Shown here piece after piece: positions 46,350 through 57,228 of a stretch of 64,000 nucleotides of DNA. The translations under genes were made by a program, and so were the position numbers. The stretch spans positions 248,001-312,000 of the forward strand of contig JADNYJ010000022.1 in NCBI GenBank assembly GCA_015501075.1, given 5' to 3'. The notes under the pieces are model-generated. The model was not told the DNA's origin. It searched no databases and was given only the letters and a program-made list of their open reading frames with translations. The DNA comes from Gymnopilus junonius (Eukaryota > Basidiomycota > Agaricomycetes > Agaricales > Galerinaceae). How positions within the stretch are numbered: position 1 is the first letter of the stretch; each line of letters opens with the position of its first letter.

Positions 46350-46661
46350 TCAACCTTGACGCTACGAGGGCAAGGTAAGATGGAAATCTCGTACTACAAG
46401 CATAAAACTGCACACCTGCTTATGTTTGGGGTTCTTCGAACATACGACATACACCCTCCCTTTCCTTCTCACAACATTGCATCCATCACACATTAATTTG
46501 ACGGACGAGCGAACTTTCATCCCTCTTGATAGGGCGGGTAATTGCGAAACTGTTGAAGTGACATGGTGGGGGTGATGAGGTGGTGGGGCTGCAGAAGGAG
46601 TAGCAGCCAAGCGCAGGCGCGCTGCCACCGGCCGACTGGATGTAAGTAGGGCGCGTAGCAT
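46350..46661 (-). CDS. RTC6: Mitochondrial ribosomal protein bL36m
   Basis: This is the mitochondrial version of bacterial L36, a small zinc-ribbon protein of the large ribosomal subunit. The first about 45 residues ([20 protein letters not shown]) form a typical basic, hydroxylated, acid-poor presequence. The mature part is [20 protein letters not shown] and [16 protein letters not shown], with the Cys-Cys-Cys-His zinc-site spacing (C-x2-C, C, H). A 54-bp intron then joins a last coding exon of only four codons, giving the invariant end RQG and a stop (46350-46361). Without that splice the frame would run into an unrelated tail. The protein is about 85 residues. It lies back-to-back with a transporter gene, and the 5' spacer has a CACGTG 50 bp before the ATG. 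Confidence 0.93.
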
Positions 46662-46710
46662 AGGAGAAATGAGCAAAACTTTGCCGTTGTCGCTGGAGAG
46701 TAATGGCATT

Positions 46711-46716
46711 CACGTG
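46711..46716. promoter_or_regulatory. CACGTG box before bL36m
   Basis: TTCACGTGACC lies 50 bp upstream of the bL36m start on the - strand, in the spacer shared with the transporter gene at 46910. The site fits the Cbf1/bHLH consensus, but binding is inferred. Confidence 0.5.
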
Positions 46717-46909
46717 ACCAGATTTATGTTTTAAATCTCGGACCGAGTAGCTTTGACCGCCTGCATACACGTTCGTCGCCAATTCGTTGCTGCTGGTTCA
46801 GTTTTGTCATTTAGACATCTTGAACATAATAGAACGGACTCTCCTCTCGTCCCTGCATATTACTGTCCTACACGTTCATCGATAGACGCATGCTTTCTCT
46901 CCTCACTTC

Positions 46910-48454
46910 ATGCACAACACTAGACATTCCCAAGTGCTCCCAACCCCGCATGTAGACGGCAGATTGGCTGTTGGTCTGTTCGTCTTTACTCTCCTTGCTT
47001 TCGTTGCAGAGAGTCAATTAACGCAGGTCTGCCTCATTTTTATTTTTCGTGTAACGGTTTGGGGCTCATCGATAAGTTGAATAGCATGTCCAAACGACTC
47101 TGGCCTATCGACAGCCATTCTTTCTCTTGTGAGCAGTCGCCGGTAACACATTTTTGGTCAGACGACACCATATTCACAATTTCCATGTTTGTAGCTATCT
47201 CGTACATTCCTCATTCTCCCTAATATTTCCCTTGCATCTGCTGTACCTTCTCGCAACGACCGACTACACTACTGTATCCTTATTGAGAGGCCTCTCCCTC
47301 GCTATTGCCAACCATCTGGCTCCCGGACAGAAGTCTACGAGTTATCGTTTTCCGCGCGCTAAATTCATCCGCCTTATCCTAGGGTGTACCCTAGGCATCA
47401 CCTGCCCGGCACTTCTTTGGTTCATAGCTGTATCATTAGCATCGTGAGTCATTATTCTTGAAGCTTGCCGACTACTTGCGCTAAAATATAGATAGCATGA
47501 CTGACGTGACAGGTGAGCTGATTCTGGTCGTGTGCGAACATATACTAGGATCCTGATACGGCCTTCTCAAGCTATCTGGAACACCAACGCTTTTTTCGCG
47601 TATTTGATTAGCGTAAAGCTTTTTAAACTACAATGGGAAGCACGACGCCTGCTAGCAGTAGTTCTAGCGACGCTCGGGACTGTGGCCGTCGTCTATGGCG
47701 GAAGCACTGCACCAGTCGACAAGGAGCCTAGCAAGAGTGGGATTTCGACTACTACCAGTCTGGGATTCAGACCGTCCGCCCCATTAATTGGAAATCTACT
47801 CACTCTTTTAGCTTCTTTTGGGTACGGTCTCTATCAAGTGCTATACAAGATATATGCCGCTTTACCATCCGACCCCGAGGTCGCAGCGGACATTGCATAC
47901 GAACAAATCCCAGACGAAGACGACAATACGATCAGCGTAGACCCGCATGAAGCCGTTTATCCGCCTCCCTTCGGGTTTCATCCAAACTTGTTAACCTCTC
48001 TCATGGGACTCTGCACTTTCCTTGTCCTGTGGATTCCAATCCCCTTTCTCCATTGGTCCGGGAAAGAACCATTTAGGCTTCCTCCGAACCTTCTTACTGT
48101 TTTATCGATCTCTGGAATTGCTCTGAGTGGGGTAATATTTAATGCGGGCTTTATGGCAAGTCCTCTTGAGCAGTCCATCTTCGGTTATGTTGATCACCTG
48201 TACATATAAAGGTTTTGTTGGGCGTGTGGGGTCCAATTATCGTTTCTGTTGGCAATCTCTTGACGATCGTGCTTGTCCTGATATCCGATGTACACCTTTG
48301 CTTCTCAGCCCTATTCTAATTCTTACAACGCCATTTCTAGGTCCTCTTCGGAGCAGGAATAGAAGTTGTGACTTTCTGGAGTCTCCTCGGATCGGGGGTA
48401 ATCGTGCTGGCATTTGGTGTTCTGGCTTACGACGTTTTTACGAAGAAACCATGA
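46910..48454 (+). CDS. DMT-superfamily transporter (EamA/SLC35F-like)
   Basis: This is a ten-helix drug/metabolite-type membrane protein. It begins MHNTRHSQVLPTPHVDGRLA, then a helix VGLFVFTLLAFVAESQ. The second exon set reads HVQTTLAYRQPFFLLYLVHS and SFSLIFPLHLLYLLATTDY. EamA-like repeats follow: FIRLILGCTLGITCPALLWF, AIWNTNAFFAYLISVKLFKL, RRLLAVVLATLGTVAVVYGG (the end of repeat 1) and LTLLASFGYGLYQVLYKIYA. After an acidic loop (YEQIPDEDDNTISVDPHEA) come helices near 47990-48050, 48090-48160 and 48220-48430, ending VLAFGVLAYDVFTKKP. The layout resembles yeast Thi74/SLC35F-type vacuolar carriers. The substrate cannot be told. Introns are near 47027-47086, 47130-47193, 47443-47555, 48157-48210 and 48262-48341. 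Confidence 0.8.
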
Positions 48455-49459
48455 TAGAGGAACATATAACCGCTTTGAAGGGCCTTAGTATAGTGCAAAT
48501 CTTCATATGACAGGAGTTGTCCCTTCGTTTTCATATTTTGCTGCATTACGCAGTCAAGATTTGTTGCAGCAAGCTAAATGAAGCTATACACTGTCAAATG
48601 GAAGCTCTTAATGCAAGAAGGGGCTTGCGAACTGAAATGACTGGCAGATCAATAAATAAATGTACCACATGGAATGGCCGTAAATACTATGTTAGTTGGG
48701 GAAGATTTGTAATTGGCCAGAAAACTCAAACATAAGTACGTGCGCGATGTATGTACTATGGACAGAAAAGGAGGAACGCAAGACAGGAAGAACCGACAGG
48801 AGAATCATTAAATAGCATCAGAAGAGAATGAAAAGAAGAAGAGAGTAAGGAAACACGATATCATGATCTTGAGGAAAGGCAGTATTACAGAAGAAGATAC
48901 CCAATAAAGAACGCAAAAAGAAAATACGAATACAAGTCCGAAAAGGGTTGCTGTATTGGAATGTTTGATAAGAAGTCATACAATGAGGAATGTGGTGTGG
49001 TATTGTAGAGAAGAAATGAATGTGACTGAAGCGCGCGATGCAGAAGAAAAGACGTAGGAGATGGGTGGAACCATAAAGGAAGGAAGAAGACTTTTGATCG
49101 ACGTTGAAGACAATAGTAGCGAACACAGCGATGGATGATCTGAGAAGAGACTTGCTTCTTGAACAAGTGGTGTCCGTTAAGGATGCGTGAGGACTCTGGA
49201 AGATGGCGACTGTGCCGTGGACAAGCAATAGACCCGCGGCATACATACCTGGTTTGATGTGAAGCCTCGCTGTTCTTGAGCAAGATATATTCCATCGGAT
49301 CATCGAAAGTACGCCGGCATAGACTGAGACCGAAAAAGCAGGACGGCGTGACTGACTTCGCAAGTTAGTGCAAAACTTGTTAATTCGGCGTTTAAGACGC
49401 GGTTGCCATTACGCTGTACGGGGATTCAGCCAACCATATACCACAGTGGAGAAAAGAAA
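48455..49459. other. 1-kb gap between convergent genes, purine-skewed, no firm gene
   Basis: This stretch lies between the transporter gene (+) and the PPZ phosphatase (-). From about 48760 to 49200 the + strand is strongly purine-rich (GAAGAAGAGAG-type), so the - strand is pyrimidine-rich and stays open for 181 codons (48818-49363) without ATG at its start. The - strand shows splice-like signals (GTATGT donor near 49251, TTCCAG acceptor near 49197), which could be an intron in the 3' UTR of the phosphatase or an unannotated transcript. Confidence 0.4.
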
Positions 49460-51039
49460 TCACCTTTTCCGCTTAGCTTTCGTCATCTCTTTCCGCAGTG
49501 CCGCGCCGTCCAAAGGTTTCAGCAGTTCAAATGCGCACAGCAAATCTTCGGAGACACTGTTGTTATAATTTTAGCACTCGAAGATCTTCGGCATGGATGA
49601 TCAAAGCATACCTCATGCAAGCACCATAGTTATCAAATTCTGAAGAAGACATCAGTCCAAAAGACAATAGAGGACAAACAACCAGGCATACCACCGCAAT
49701 AATTAGGTGCACTGAATACCGTCACTAGAGTACGGTCATTCCAAAATTCATACCCATCCTCCACGACCATGTGAGCGCGACAGATCAGATCCATGTCATA
49801 CCGCACCAAGAATTCGTTGATAATGGCTTTGCCAAAACAATAACTGACTCCACGCTCGTTATCTTCCCAGTCAAGTGCTGTATCCGAGGGATCTGACCAG
49901 AGCAGGTCGTTAAGAAGCCCGTAGTCGGGCACGTCAGTAGGTCGCTGTATGCGCTTTATATCCTCCATTGAGTGTAATGAGGGAGAGAGCCCGCCATGCA
50001 CGCAAAAGATCTTAGAAGCAACAATAGCTGCTATAGGAAGGCAGTTGAAAACGTCTATGAATGTCTTCCACGTCTTGATGTTACACCGTCGCTTGCATTC
50101 GTCGTAGAAACCATATACTGTCTAATGGTGAACATAGCTAAAGGAAAGAAAGGACTGCAACTAACCTCGTGTGACGTTCGCACACTCGTGGTTCCCTCGC
50201 AAAAGGAAGAAATTTTCGGGATATTTGATCTTGTAACACAATAGGAGGAGAATAGTTTCGAGGCTCTGCTTTCCGCGATCAACATAATCGCCCAAGAAAA
50301 GGTAATTAGCTGCAGGTGGGAAGCCACACATCTCGAATAACCGGATGAGGTCCGAATACTGTCCATGTACGTCACCGACAATCTTGACAGGAGGGGATAA
50401 TTCGATCAAGGTAGGCTGGCTAAGAAACACATCTCGCGCAGCAAGACATATGGCCGTAATTTCCGTGTTCTTTAAACACAGGGACTTGCTCACTTTGCCG
50501 GTGTAGCCAACATCAAGCAGTCGTTGAATCATATCATCAACATCGAACTGCTTCAGTTTGTCTTTGGCGCCATTGCCGACGGATTCGCCTGTGGCGCCAT
50601 TTACATTGCTATTCATGGAGCTGGGACTGAGAGGGGTTGCATTAGAAAGGATGGTCGGTGTAGGAACTGGAATATCTAAAGGAACGGTGGCAGGCTTGGG
50701 TGAAGGATATGGGGAAGGAGCGGACGTGGAAGCCTGAGGAGAGTGGTCAATATTGGGAATGGTCGCCTTTGCAGGGTACGGGGAGCCATGAGGGGCCGAA
50801 CTGGACGAAACTGGTGCACCAGCGGGGTCCGACACATTGATAGATGGGGCTCCGTTTGGAACTGAATAGGTGTCATTCCCGTTGGCAGCTGAAGAGGCCA
50901 TTGCGCGCGAGGCAGAATCCTGGGTAGAGTTCTCGTCAGTACCATCGAGTTGGGGGTCTGCTGAAGAGCCGTCGGTGGACAAGTCCTTCTCCTTCTCCTT
51001 GCCAGCCTTCCTGGACTTCTTAGAGGGCTGTTGGCCCAT
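49460..51039 (-). CDS. PPZ-type serine/threonine protein phosphatase
   Basis: PPZ phosphatases are fungal PP1 relatives that control salt tolerance, cell-wall integrity and cell-cycle entry. The start [20 protein letters not shown] has Gly2 and a basic stretch, so N-myristoylation is likely. A disordered Ser/Pro-rich extension of about 170 residues follows, as in Ppz1. The catalytic domain is complete: [40 protein letters not shown] (GDVHG), [20 protein letters not shown] (GDYVDRG), [15 protein letters not shown] (GNHE), [10 protein letters not shown], the [16 protein letters not shown] histidine block and [19 protein letters not shown]. The end is [12 protein letters not shown]. Three to four introns are present (about 50096-50165, 49985-50050, 49627-49688, 49571-49612). 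Length is about 470 residues. A longer frame upstream of the ATG lacks its own ATG. Confidence 0.93.
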
Positions 51040-51300
51040 GGGAGCGCCTGGTGGTTGCGGAGACTGTGGCCTCGATCTCGATAGGCGCGAAGTGAATACG
51101 GAGAGCAGAGTAGGAGCCAGCTTCGACGATGGAATGGACAAGGTACGGAAATCGTCGAGCAGAGCACAGCAGTCTGATTAATTCCACTCCCATCATTGTT
51201 ATCCTTTGTTTGCTCTCACTCCCGCCAAGTCATCATATCATGTTGCATGTGCATAAAAAGACAAAACATATATTCCTAGCGCAATACACTGCCCCTACAT

Positions 51301-52043
51301 CTAGAACTTGCCAAACGATTTGCTTGCAGCCTTGTTCTTAGCCACCCGCAGCACGTTGAATCGCACAGTCTTTGACAGAGGTCGGCATTGTCCTGAGAAT
51401 CGAATTAGTCGTTATCCCCTTTAGTTCCCCATCGACACTTACCGACGGTGACAACATCACCAACTTCAACTCGGAACGCTGGAGACAAGTGAGCAGCAAG
51501 GTTCTTGTGGCGCTTCTCATAACGGTCTGCAGCAAATGCATAAGCAATGATTGGAAACCCCGAACCTGGGCAGACTGACTATATTTAGGGATGTAGTGCA
51601 GGTAATCGCGGCGGATGATAATCGTCCTGTTCATTTTTGTTGACACGACCTTGCCGGTGAGGATGCGGCCACGGATAGAAACTTCACTAGTGAAAGGACA
51701 TTTCTTGTCTGGTTGATCAAGGGCACACTGAGTGAGTAATCAGACTCGACCAGTAAAACACATACCAACGTAGGTGCCGTTGATGGCCTCAGAGGGTGTC
51801 TTGAATCCCAAACCAACATCCTTGTACCATCGCTTCTCTTTGGTGGAGATTTTCTTACCACCTAGATCGACAACGTAAGAAACGCGATTGAATGAATCTA
51901 AACCAAGTACACAGACCACGGCTTTTGGCGTTGAGGAAGATGTCTTGCTTTTGGAATGCTTTCTCGATCTATAATTTCAAATATAATGAGATAAATTGTA
52001 CCCCGGTGACAGGGATTGGGCTATGCACCTGAGCGTCAGCCAT
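51301..52043 (-). CDS. RPS11: 40S ribosomal protein S11 (uS17)
   Basis: This is the eukaryotic S11 of the small ribosomal subunit. Five exons encode about 155 residues. The start [20 protein letters not shown] leads via [20 protein letters not shown] and [20 protein letters not shown] to [20 protein letters not shown] and [20 protein letters not shown], the conserved core. The end is [20 protein letters not shown] followed by SKSFGKF. Splice sites are clear (about 51848-51898, 51711-51765, 51548-51580, 51391-51440 and 51972-52030). The promoter spacer is shared with DNA ligase I on the opposite strand. The first exon is only a few codons long, the usual form for fungal ribosomal-protein genes. 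Confidence 0.95.
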
Positions 52044-52782
52044 GGTGTTGGTCTTGAGGTCGTTGACGGCGGAGGCTACCTACTGAACTTTTGGCGGGTT
52101 TATTGACACTTGTTTGCTCTTCACGGCACGGAAGCCACCTCCGATAAACTGTATAGTCGGTGCGGAGTTTGCCGATCATTGTGTTCGAAGCGCTGTGAGA
52201 GCTCAGCGGCAGCAGATTATTGTCATGAATTATACTCCGCTTGTGAGCTGCGCATGTGATGGCCCAGGATCTCTTTCTCGATTTGTAGCTTCCGTCATGG
52301 ACTTGATGATTTTCTTCTATTAAAACTCCAAATTGGCAAGACGTAACAACGCTGCATTTATCGATTTTCGAATGAGGCATGGAGTAAAAAAATTCATGCG
52401 ACTGTCGACATCGTCATCATCATTTATATACTTACCCTAGCAACTTATTAACTTACACAGGACTGTTCCTGCTGCAAGGATAAAGGTCACTTTGGAAATG
52501 AAAGTGTTCATATACATACACGAACTGCTGTAGACTGCTGTGAACTGCCGAATACAGTCGTCTCGATCGCCATGTTACGGAAATTTCAAATTGGCGATGG
52601 ATTTACCGTTCGGCATTAAATGAGGGGTGACGCGACGCGCTATTGACATATGTTTGGACTACGCGCTTCGTTTCTGACACGAGCAGTGATGGGTCGCCAG
52701 CAAACCTTGGGTCAGTCTGTCACCGCTTTTACGCTGTCTACACGTCCCGGACGTTCATTTCTTTACAGGAAAGTTCTTTGTC
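52044..52782. promoter_or_regulatory. Divergent promoter region, RPS11 and DNA ligase I
   Basis: This 739-bp spacer divides two divergent housekeeping genes. ACGCG cores occur at 52630-52640 (ACGCGACGCGC) and 52661-52666, 117-153 bp before the ligase ATG. The rest shows no coding pattern. Confidence 0.55.
52630..52666 (+). promoter_or_regulatory. MCB-like cluster before DNA ligase I
   Basis: Two overlapping ACGCG cores (52630-52640) and a third at 52661 lie within 40 bp. In yeasts, CDC9 (DNA ligase I) is an MBF target through such sites at G1/S. That this cluster acts so here is inferred from position and gene identity. Confidence 0.45.
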
Positions 52783-55700
52783 ATGCCTAATTCCTCCAAA
52801 GCTGCACCGCCGCAGCAGGCGAGTCTCCAGGAAATGTGGGGCAAGAAGAAGACACCCAAGCCAGTCGCGTCGGAGACCAAACCTGACATCAAGCAAGAAT
52901 TAAGCAAGAGATTAAACCAGAGCTCAAGATCGACGCGATGGACGTTGACCATCCTCAGGAATCTAACAGTAAGACCCTGTTCATGACCAGAGAGCCCTTC
53001 GTTTATCAATTGCCGACCAGCAGCTGAAAGTTCAAAGCGCAAAGAGAGCCCTACCCCTGTGCCAAGTAGGTCTCCGTTCTCAGTGCCTATTCGCGTCCTA
53101 TTTTGAGTATTACGCGTTTAGACTCTTCGAAATTAAAGAAACGGCGGATTGTTGAATCCGACGACGGAGAGGATCTGAATGACGGACCACCAACGTCCTG
53201 TGCGTGACTTAGATTTAGAGACGAAAAGTTTTATAGTGGCTTACACGGACATCCAGCACTCGAACCAGTAAACCTCGCATCTGAGGCGTCATCAAAATGG
53301 TCGAGGTCTAAATCGTCTCCTACTCCAGAAGCAAGCCCAAATTCACCGAAACCTCAAGAAAAAGGAAAGGCCAAGTCCCCAGCAGCACCAGCTGTGACTA
53401 AAGCTGCTATGGCTGAAGATGTAGCGGAAGAGTCTTCTGGCGAAGATGAGGGAGAAGATGAAATAGGTGGCGCTGAAGAGGACGAAGAGCTACCAAGTGA
53501 TAAGGCCGCCACTACAAAAAGGTTTGAAGGCTTGCCCTTATATATCGTTCGAAAAGCCGTAAGCTCACCTTCTAAAAAGCGCCCAGATGGCATTATTTAA
53601 GCGCGATGATGTGGACATCGAAGGTGGTTGGAAAGCTGGTCAACCGTAAGCGCCGCTTATAAGTTCAAGAAGATATAGCTTCCTGACACCTGTCAGTGTA
53701 CCTTATGCAGCTTTGACCAAGGCCTTTTCTCTGATAGAGGCTACGACAAAACGACTAGAAAAGAACGCCATTCTAACCTCTTTTCTCTTGCTGATCATAC
53801 AAAGAAGCGCGAAAGGAGACTACAACTCTCTTCTCCAAGCAGTATACCTCTGCATCAATCGAGTAGGTTTTCTGCTGCACTTAGTTTGCAAATGAACTAT
53901 GTTCTGACTTGCCTTGAAGTTAAGTCCAGACTATGTTGGCATTGAACTTGGAATTGGGGAGAGTCTACTCATCAAAGCTATTGGAGAGTCGACAGGGCGT
54001 AGTCTATCTCTCATTAAAGCCGACTTGAAGAAGGAAGGCGACCTTGGGCTCGTTGCAATGGTATTATTCCACTGCGATAGCATTATCGTACACTTCTCAT
54101 GCATTCTTGAACCTATTATAGAACTCAAAAAACAGTCAGAAGACACTCTTCAAGCCGAAACCTCTAACCGTGCCGTTTGTCTTCACGCACTTGCGAGAAA
54201 TCGCTTTAGCTTCTGGACACTCCGTAAGGCCTACCTTTTTACTCTATCTATCTCTAGCATCTAACTTGCGGGCAGTCTCAAGCAAAGAAAGTCTCTATCA
54301 TCACTAAATTGTTGGCAGCTTGCCAAGATTTCGAGGCCAAGTACATTGTGCGTAGTCTGGAAGGTAAGCTACGGATAGGAAACGCGGAGCGGTCTGTGCT
54401 TGTGGCGTTAGCACAAGCTGCTGTTCTTGCGGAGGAAGAACGGTGTAGGTGCTTAATATTTTCTCAAGTGCCTAGGCAAGCTCATCTTCAGTACAGCGGG
54501 CAAGAAGTGGAGTCAAGATCAACTTGCCACAAGGCTGGAGGAAGGAACGAACATAATCAAATCAGTCTACAGGTGGGCTGGTTCGTTTGTTTCTTATCAT
54601 ATGCTATTCTGAGCTGTTGTGTTTCCGTTTCTTTTAATCATTAGCGAATTGCCCACTTATGATAAAGTGATACCGGCTCTCCTGGAATTCGGCATTGATG
54701 GTTTGAGAGAGCACTGCAAACTTAGTCCTGGTGTCCCACTCAAACCTATGCTTGCAAAGCCTACGAAGGCCATTGGCGAGGTTTTGGACAGATTTGAAAA
54801 TAAACACTTCACATGTGAATACAAATACGACGGAGAACGAGCACAAGTCAGTAGTTGCTTCCCATCTAGTTTTCTTGCGTTTCTGATAGTAATATAGGTG
54901 CATAAAACGGAAGATGGCACTGTCTCAGTGTTCAGTCGAAATTCAGAGGATATGAGTAAGAAGTATCCTGATTTGGTGGACCAACTTCCAAAGGTAAGGT
55001 GCCATAAACTTGTCAGCGTATCAAAATCTGAAGTAGCCTTTTTTCAGTGTATTAAAGAGTCGACAAAATCGTTTGTTTTCGATGCCGAGGCTGTTGCTAT
55101 TGACCGCACTACAGGCAAGCTGATGCCTTTCCAAGAGCTTAGCAGGCGAAAACGCAAGGATGTCAAAGTCGAGGATATCCAAGTCAGAGTTTGCCTCTTT
55201 GCCTTTGATCTTCTGTATCTGAACGGCCAGGTAACATTTACTTTTTTCAATTGCTATTTTCAGCTAAAAATGATATTTAGCCCTTGTTGCACCAATCTTT
55301 ACAAAGAAGGCGTGAACTATTACGAGAACATTTTACTCCCGTTCAGGGTGAATTCGACTTTGCGAAGTCATCAGACGGTGAAACCACTGAAGAAATTCAA
55401 AGCTTCCTTGAAGAGAGTGTCAAGGACGGGTGCGAGGGTCTCATGGTCAAAATGCTGGATACAGATGCTAGTTTCTACGAACCCAGCCGAAGAAGTGTCA
55501 ACTGGCTCAAGGTTTGTCGTGCCTGATTCTTAATTATGAGCATGTATTGATTTCCCTGCAGTTAAAAAAGGATTATCTAGCTGGCGTGGGCGACTCGCTC
55601 GATCTAGTAGTCGTGGGCGCATATTATGGCAAAGGCAAGCGAACAAACGTGTATGGAGCCTTCCTCCTCGCATGTTATGACAGTGATTCGGAGGTGTACC

Positions 55701-56196
55701 AAACCATCTGCAAGATTGGGACTGGGTTTACTGAAGAGGTATTGCAAACCCATTATGACACCTTGAAGCCACTGGAAACATCAAACCCCCGAGGTGACAT
55801 CAAGGTCGGCGGTGCGAAGCCGGATATTTGGTTCGAGCCAAAGGTGGTCTGGGAAGTATTAACGGCTGACTTATCAATGAGCCCCATTTACACTGCGGCG
55901 CAGGGTTTGGTAAGTCACCGTTATTTCCGAAGCTAATGACTTCATTCATACCCCACTCCCAACAGGTGGACGAGAGAGGCATCTCTTTGCGATTTCCCCG
56001 TTACCTTCGGATTCGCGATGACAAGTCGGCCGAAGATGCCACAGGACCCGAACAGGTAGGCTTCGTTATGAATGGAGTGCTAGAATTGTTTTTGAATGTA
56101 TTCCAGATTGCAGAAATGTACGAGAGGCAGGCTTTGGCTCAGAATGGTGGAGGCAAAAAGAAAAAGGGCGCAGACGGGGATGATGGATTCTGGTAA
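52783..56196 (+). CDS. CDC9: DNA ligase I (ATP-dependent)
   Basis: This is replicative DNA ligase, joining Okazaki fragments in the nucleus and sealing repair nicks. The N-terminus [19 protein letters not shown] carries a PIP-box-like QASLQEMW for PCNA binding, then a disordered Ser/Pro/Glu-rich region (to about 53500). The DNA-binding domain follows ([20 protein letters not shown] ... [60 protein letters not shown]). The adenylation domain has [20 protein letters not shown] and the catalytic-Lys motif [14 protein letters not shown], then [25 protein letters not shown] and [12 protein letters not shown]. The OB domain starts [20 protein letters not shown], with [20 protein letters not shown]. 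The end is [13 protein letters not shown]. There are more than ten introns. A region at 53510-53620 has unclear splicing. Length is about 830 residues. Confidence 0.93.
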
Positions 56197-56299
56197 TGCT
56201 CCTTGATTTTGGGGGATATCATCGTTCAGTGTATCTTGTATATTAGAGGAATAAAGAGTATAATGAGTCTAGCTCTCCACAAGGAAATGGCAACTTCTC

Positions 56300-56925
56300 T
56301 TAATTTGCCTTTTGTTTTTCCTCCTGCGCCGCCTTGATTGCTTGAGTAACCTTTCCGTCCGACACAGCCTCCACCTGCTGGGCAGCAAGATTCTTCTCCC
56401 GACCCCCTCTATACCAATAATTGACAAATCGAACTTCTTGAATCGATTGTGCGGTGGCATTTGTAAAATGGCAAGCGAAGAGCAGGTAGTTGCGAGGTTG
56501 AACCCTCCAAGCTAGACATAATAAAGGCAATTCAACATCCAACCGAGACAAGCAACACGGAAAACACGCACCAAATCGCATAAAGACCAACCTTTGGTGG
56601 TTCATGAGCGTAAAGCAGGCACACGAGGAATACGAACACGTACGAATAGCAAGCGAGAGCAGTTGTCATAGTCCCTGAAATGACTTCCTCATCCTTCCTC
56701 AAGTCGGCCAGAGCGGCAATAGGAAGACCCCAGTTTGCAACCTGGTAAAAGAAGTGGTGTCGGCAGTCGGTGAGTCAGGACAAGGATTACATACAGGTCC
56801 CCAGAAATGAGTACCTAACGCGAGGGTTCAGAGGGTAACACTGACAAGGATAAAATGATGGACGCACTGAAAAAATATTCACGAGAAGCTGGAGACCGCA
56901 GCCATTGGAAAAAGGTTGAGGCCAT
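56300..56925 (-). CDS. MPC1: Mitochondrial pyruvate carrier subunit 1
   Basis: Mpc1 pairs with another MPC subunit in the inner mitochondrial membrane to import pyruvate. Splicing gives [80 protein letters not shown] and [20 protein letters not shown], which is the whole MPC1 fold of two to three helices. A 20-bp microexon (56572-56591) supplies LVFMRF; without it the reading frame is lost. The tail is helical and charged and ends AQEEKQKAN. About five introns occur. The length is about 135 residues, slightly longer than yeast Mpc1. No cleavable presequence is expected or seen. The CACGTG at 56979-56984 lies 54 bp before the ATG. Confidence 0.92.
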
Positions 56926-57228
56926 CTAGCGAAGTTGATGGGGAGAGAGTTGGTTGTTCGTTCGAGTGGGGCACTCCTCACGTGTCTGTTGGATTTGTCC
57001 GAGTTTACGTGTAATTCAGCACCTTGGAGGGTGATTTGAGTGAAAAGCGATAGTTGAAACCCGCCCTTTCACTGAAATGCATGCAATTTGCTCCTCGCCC
57101 ATGCAATCGCAGAAATTTCAATTTTCCCCAGGCCTTTAATTAAGCACGCTACAAAAGGAAATCCTATGCACGTTGCCGCTTGCCTTTCAATATAATATTT
57201 CTTTCAATTCGTCCATCCCCATCGACCA
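56926..57228. promoter_or_regulatory. Divergent promoter region, MPC1 and proline-rich protein
   Basis: The spacer contains CACGTG at 56979-56984. No coding sequence was seen. Confidence 0.5.

Noticed and set aside
48818..49363. 181-codon - strand open frame in the gap after the PPZ gene
   Set aside because: No ATG at the start, pyrimidine-driven composition and no recognisable motif; listed as a gap observation instead.
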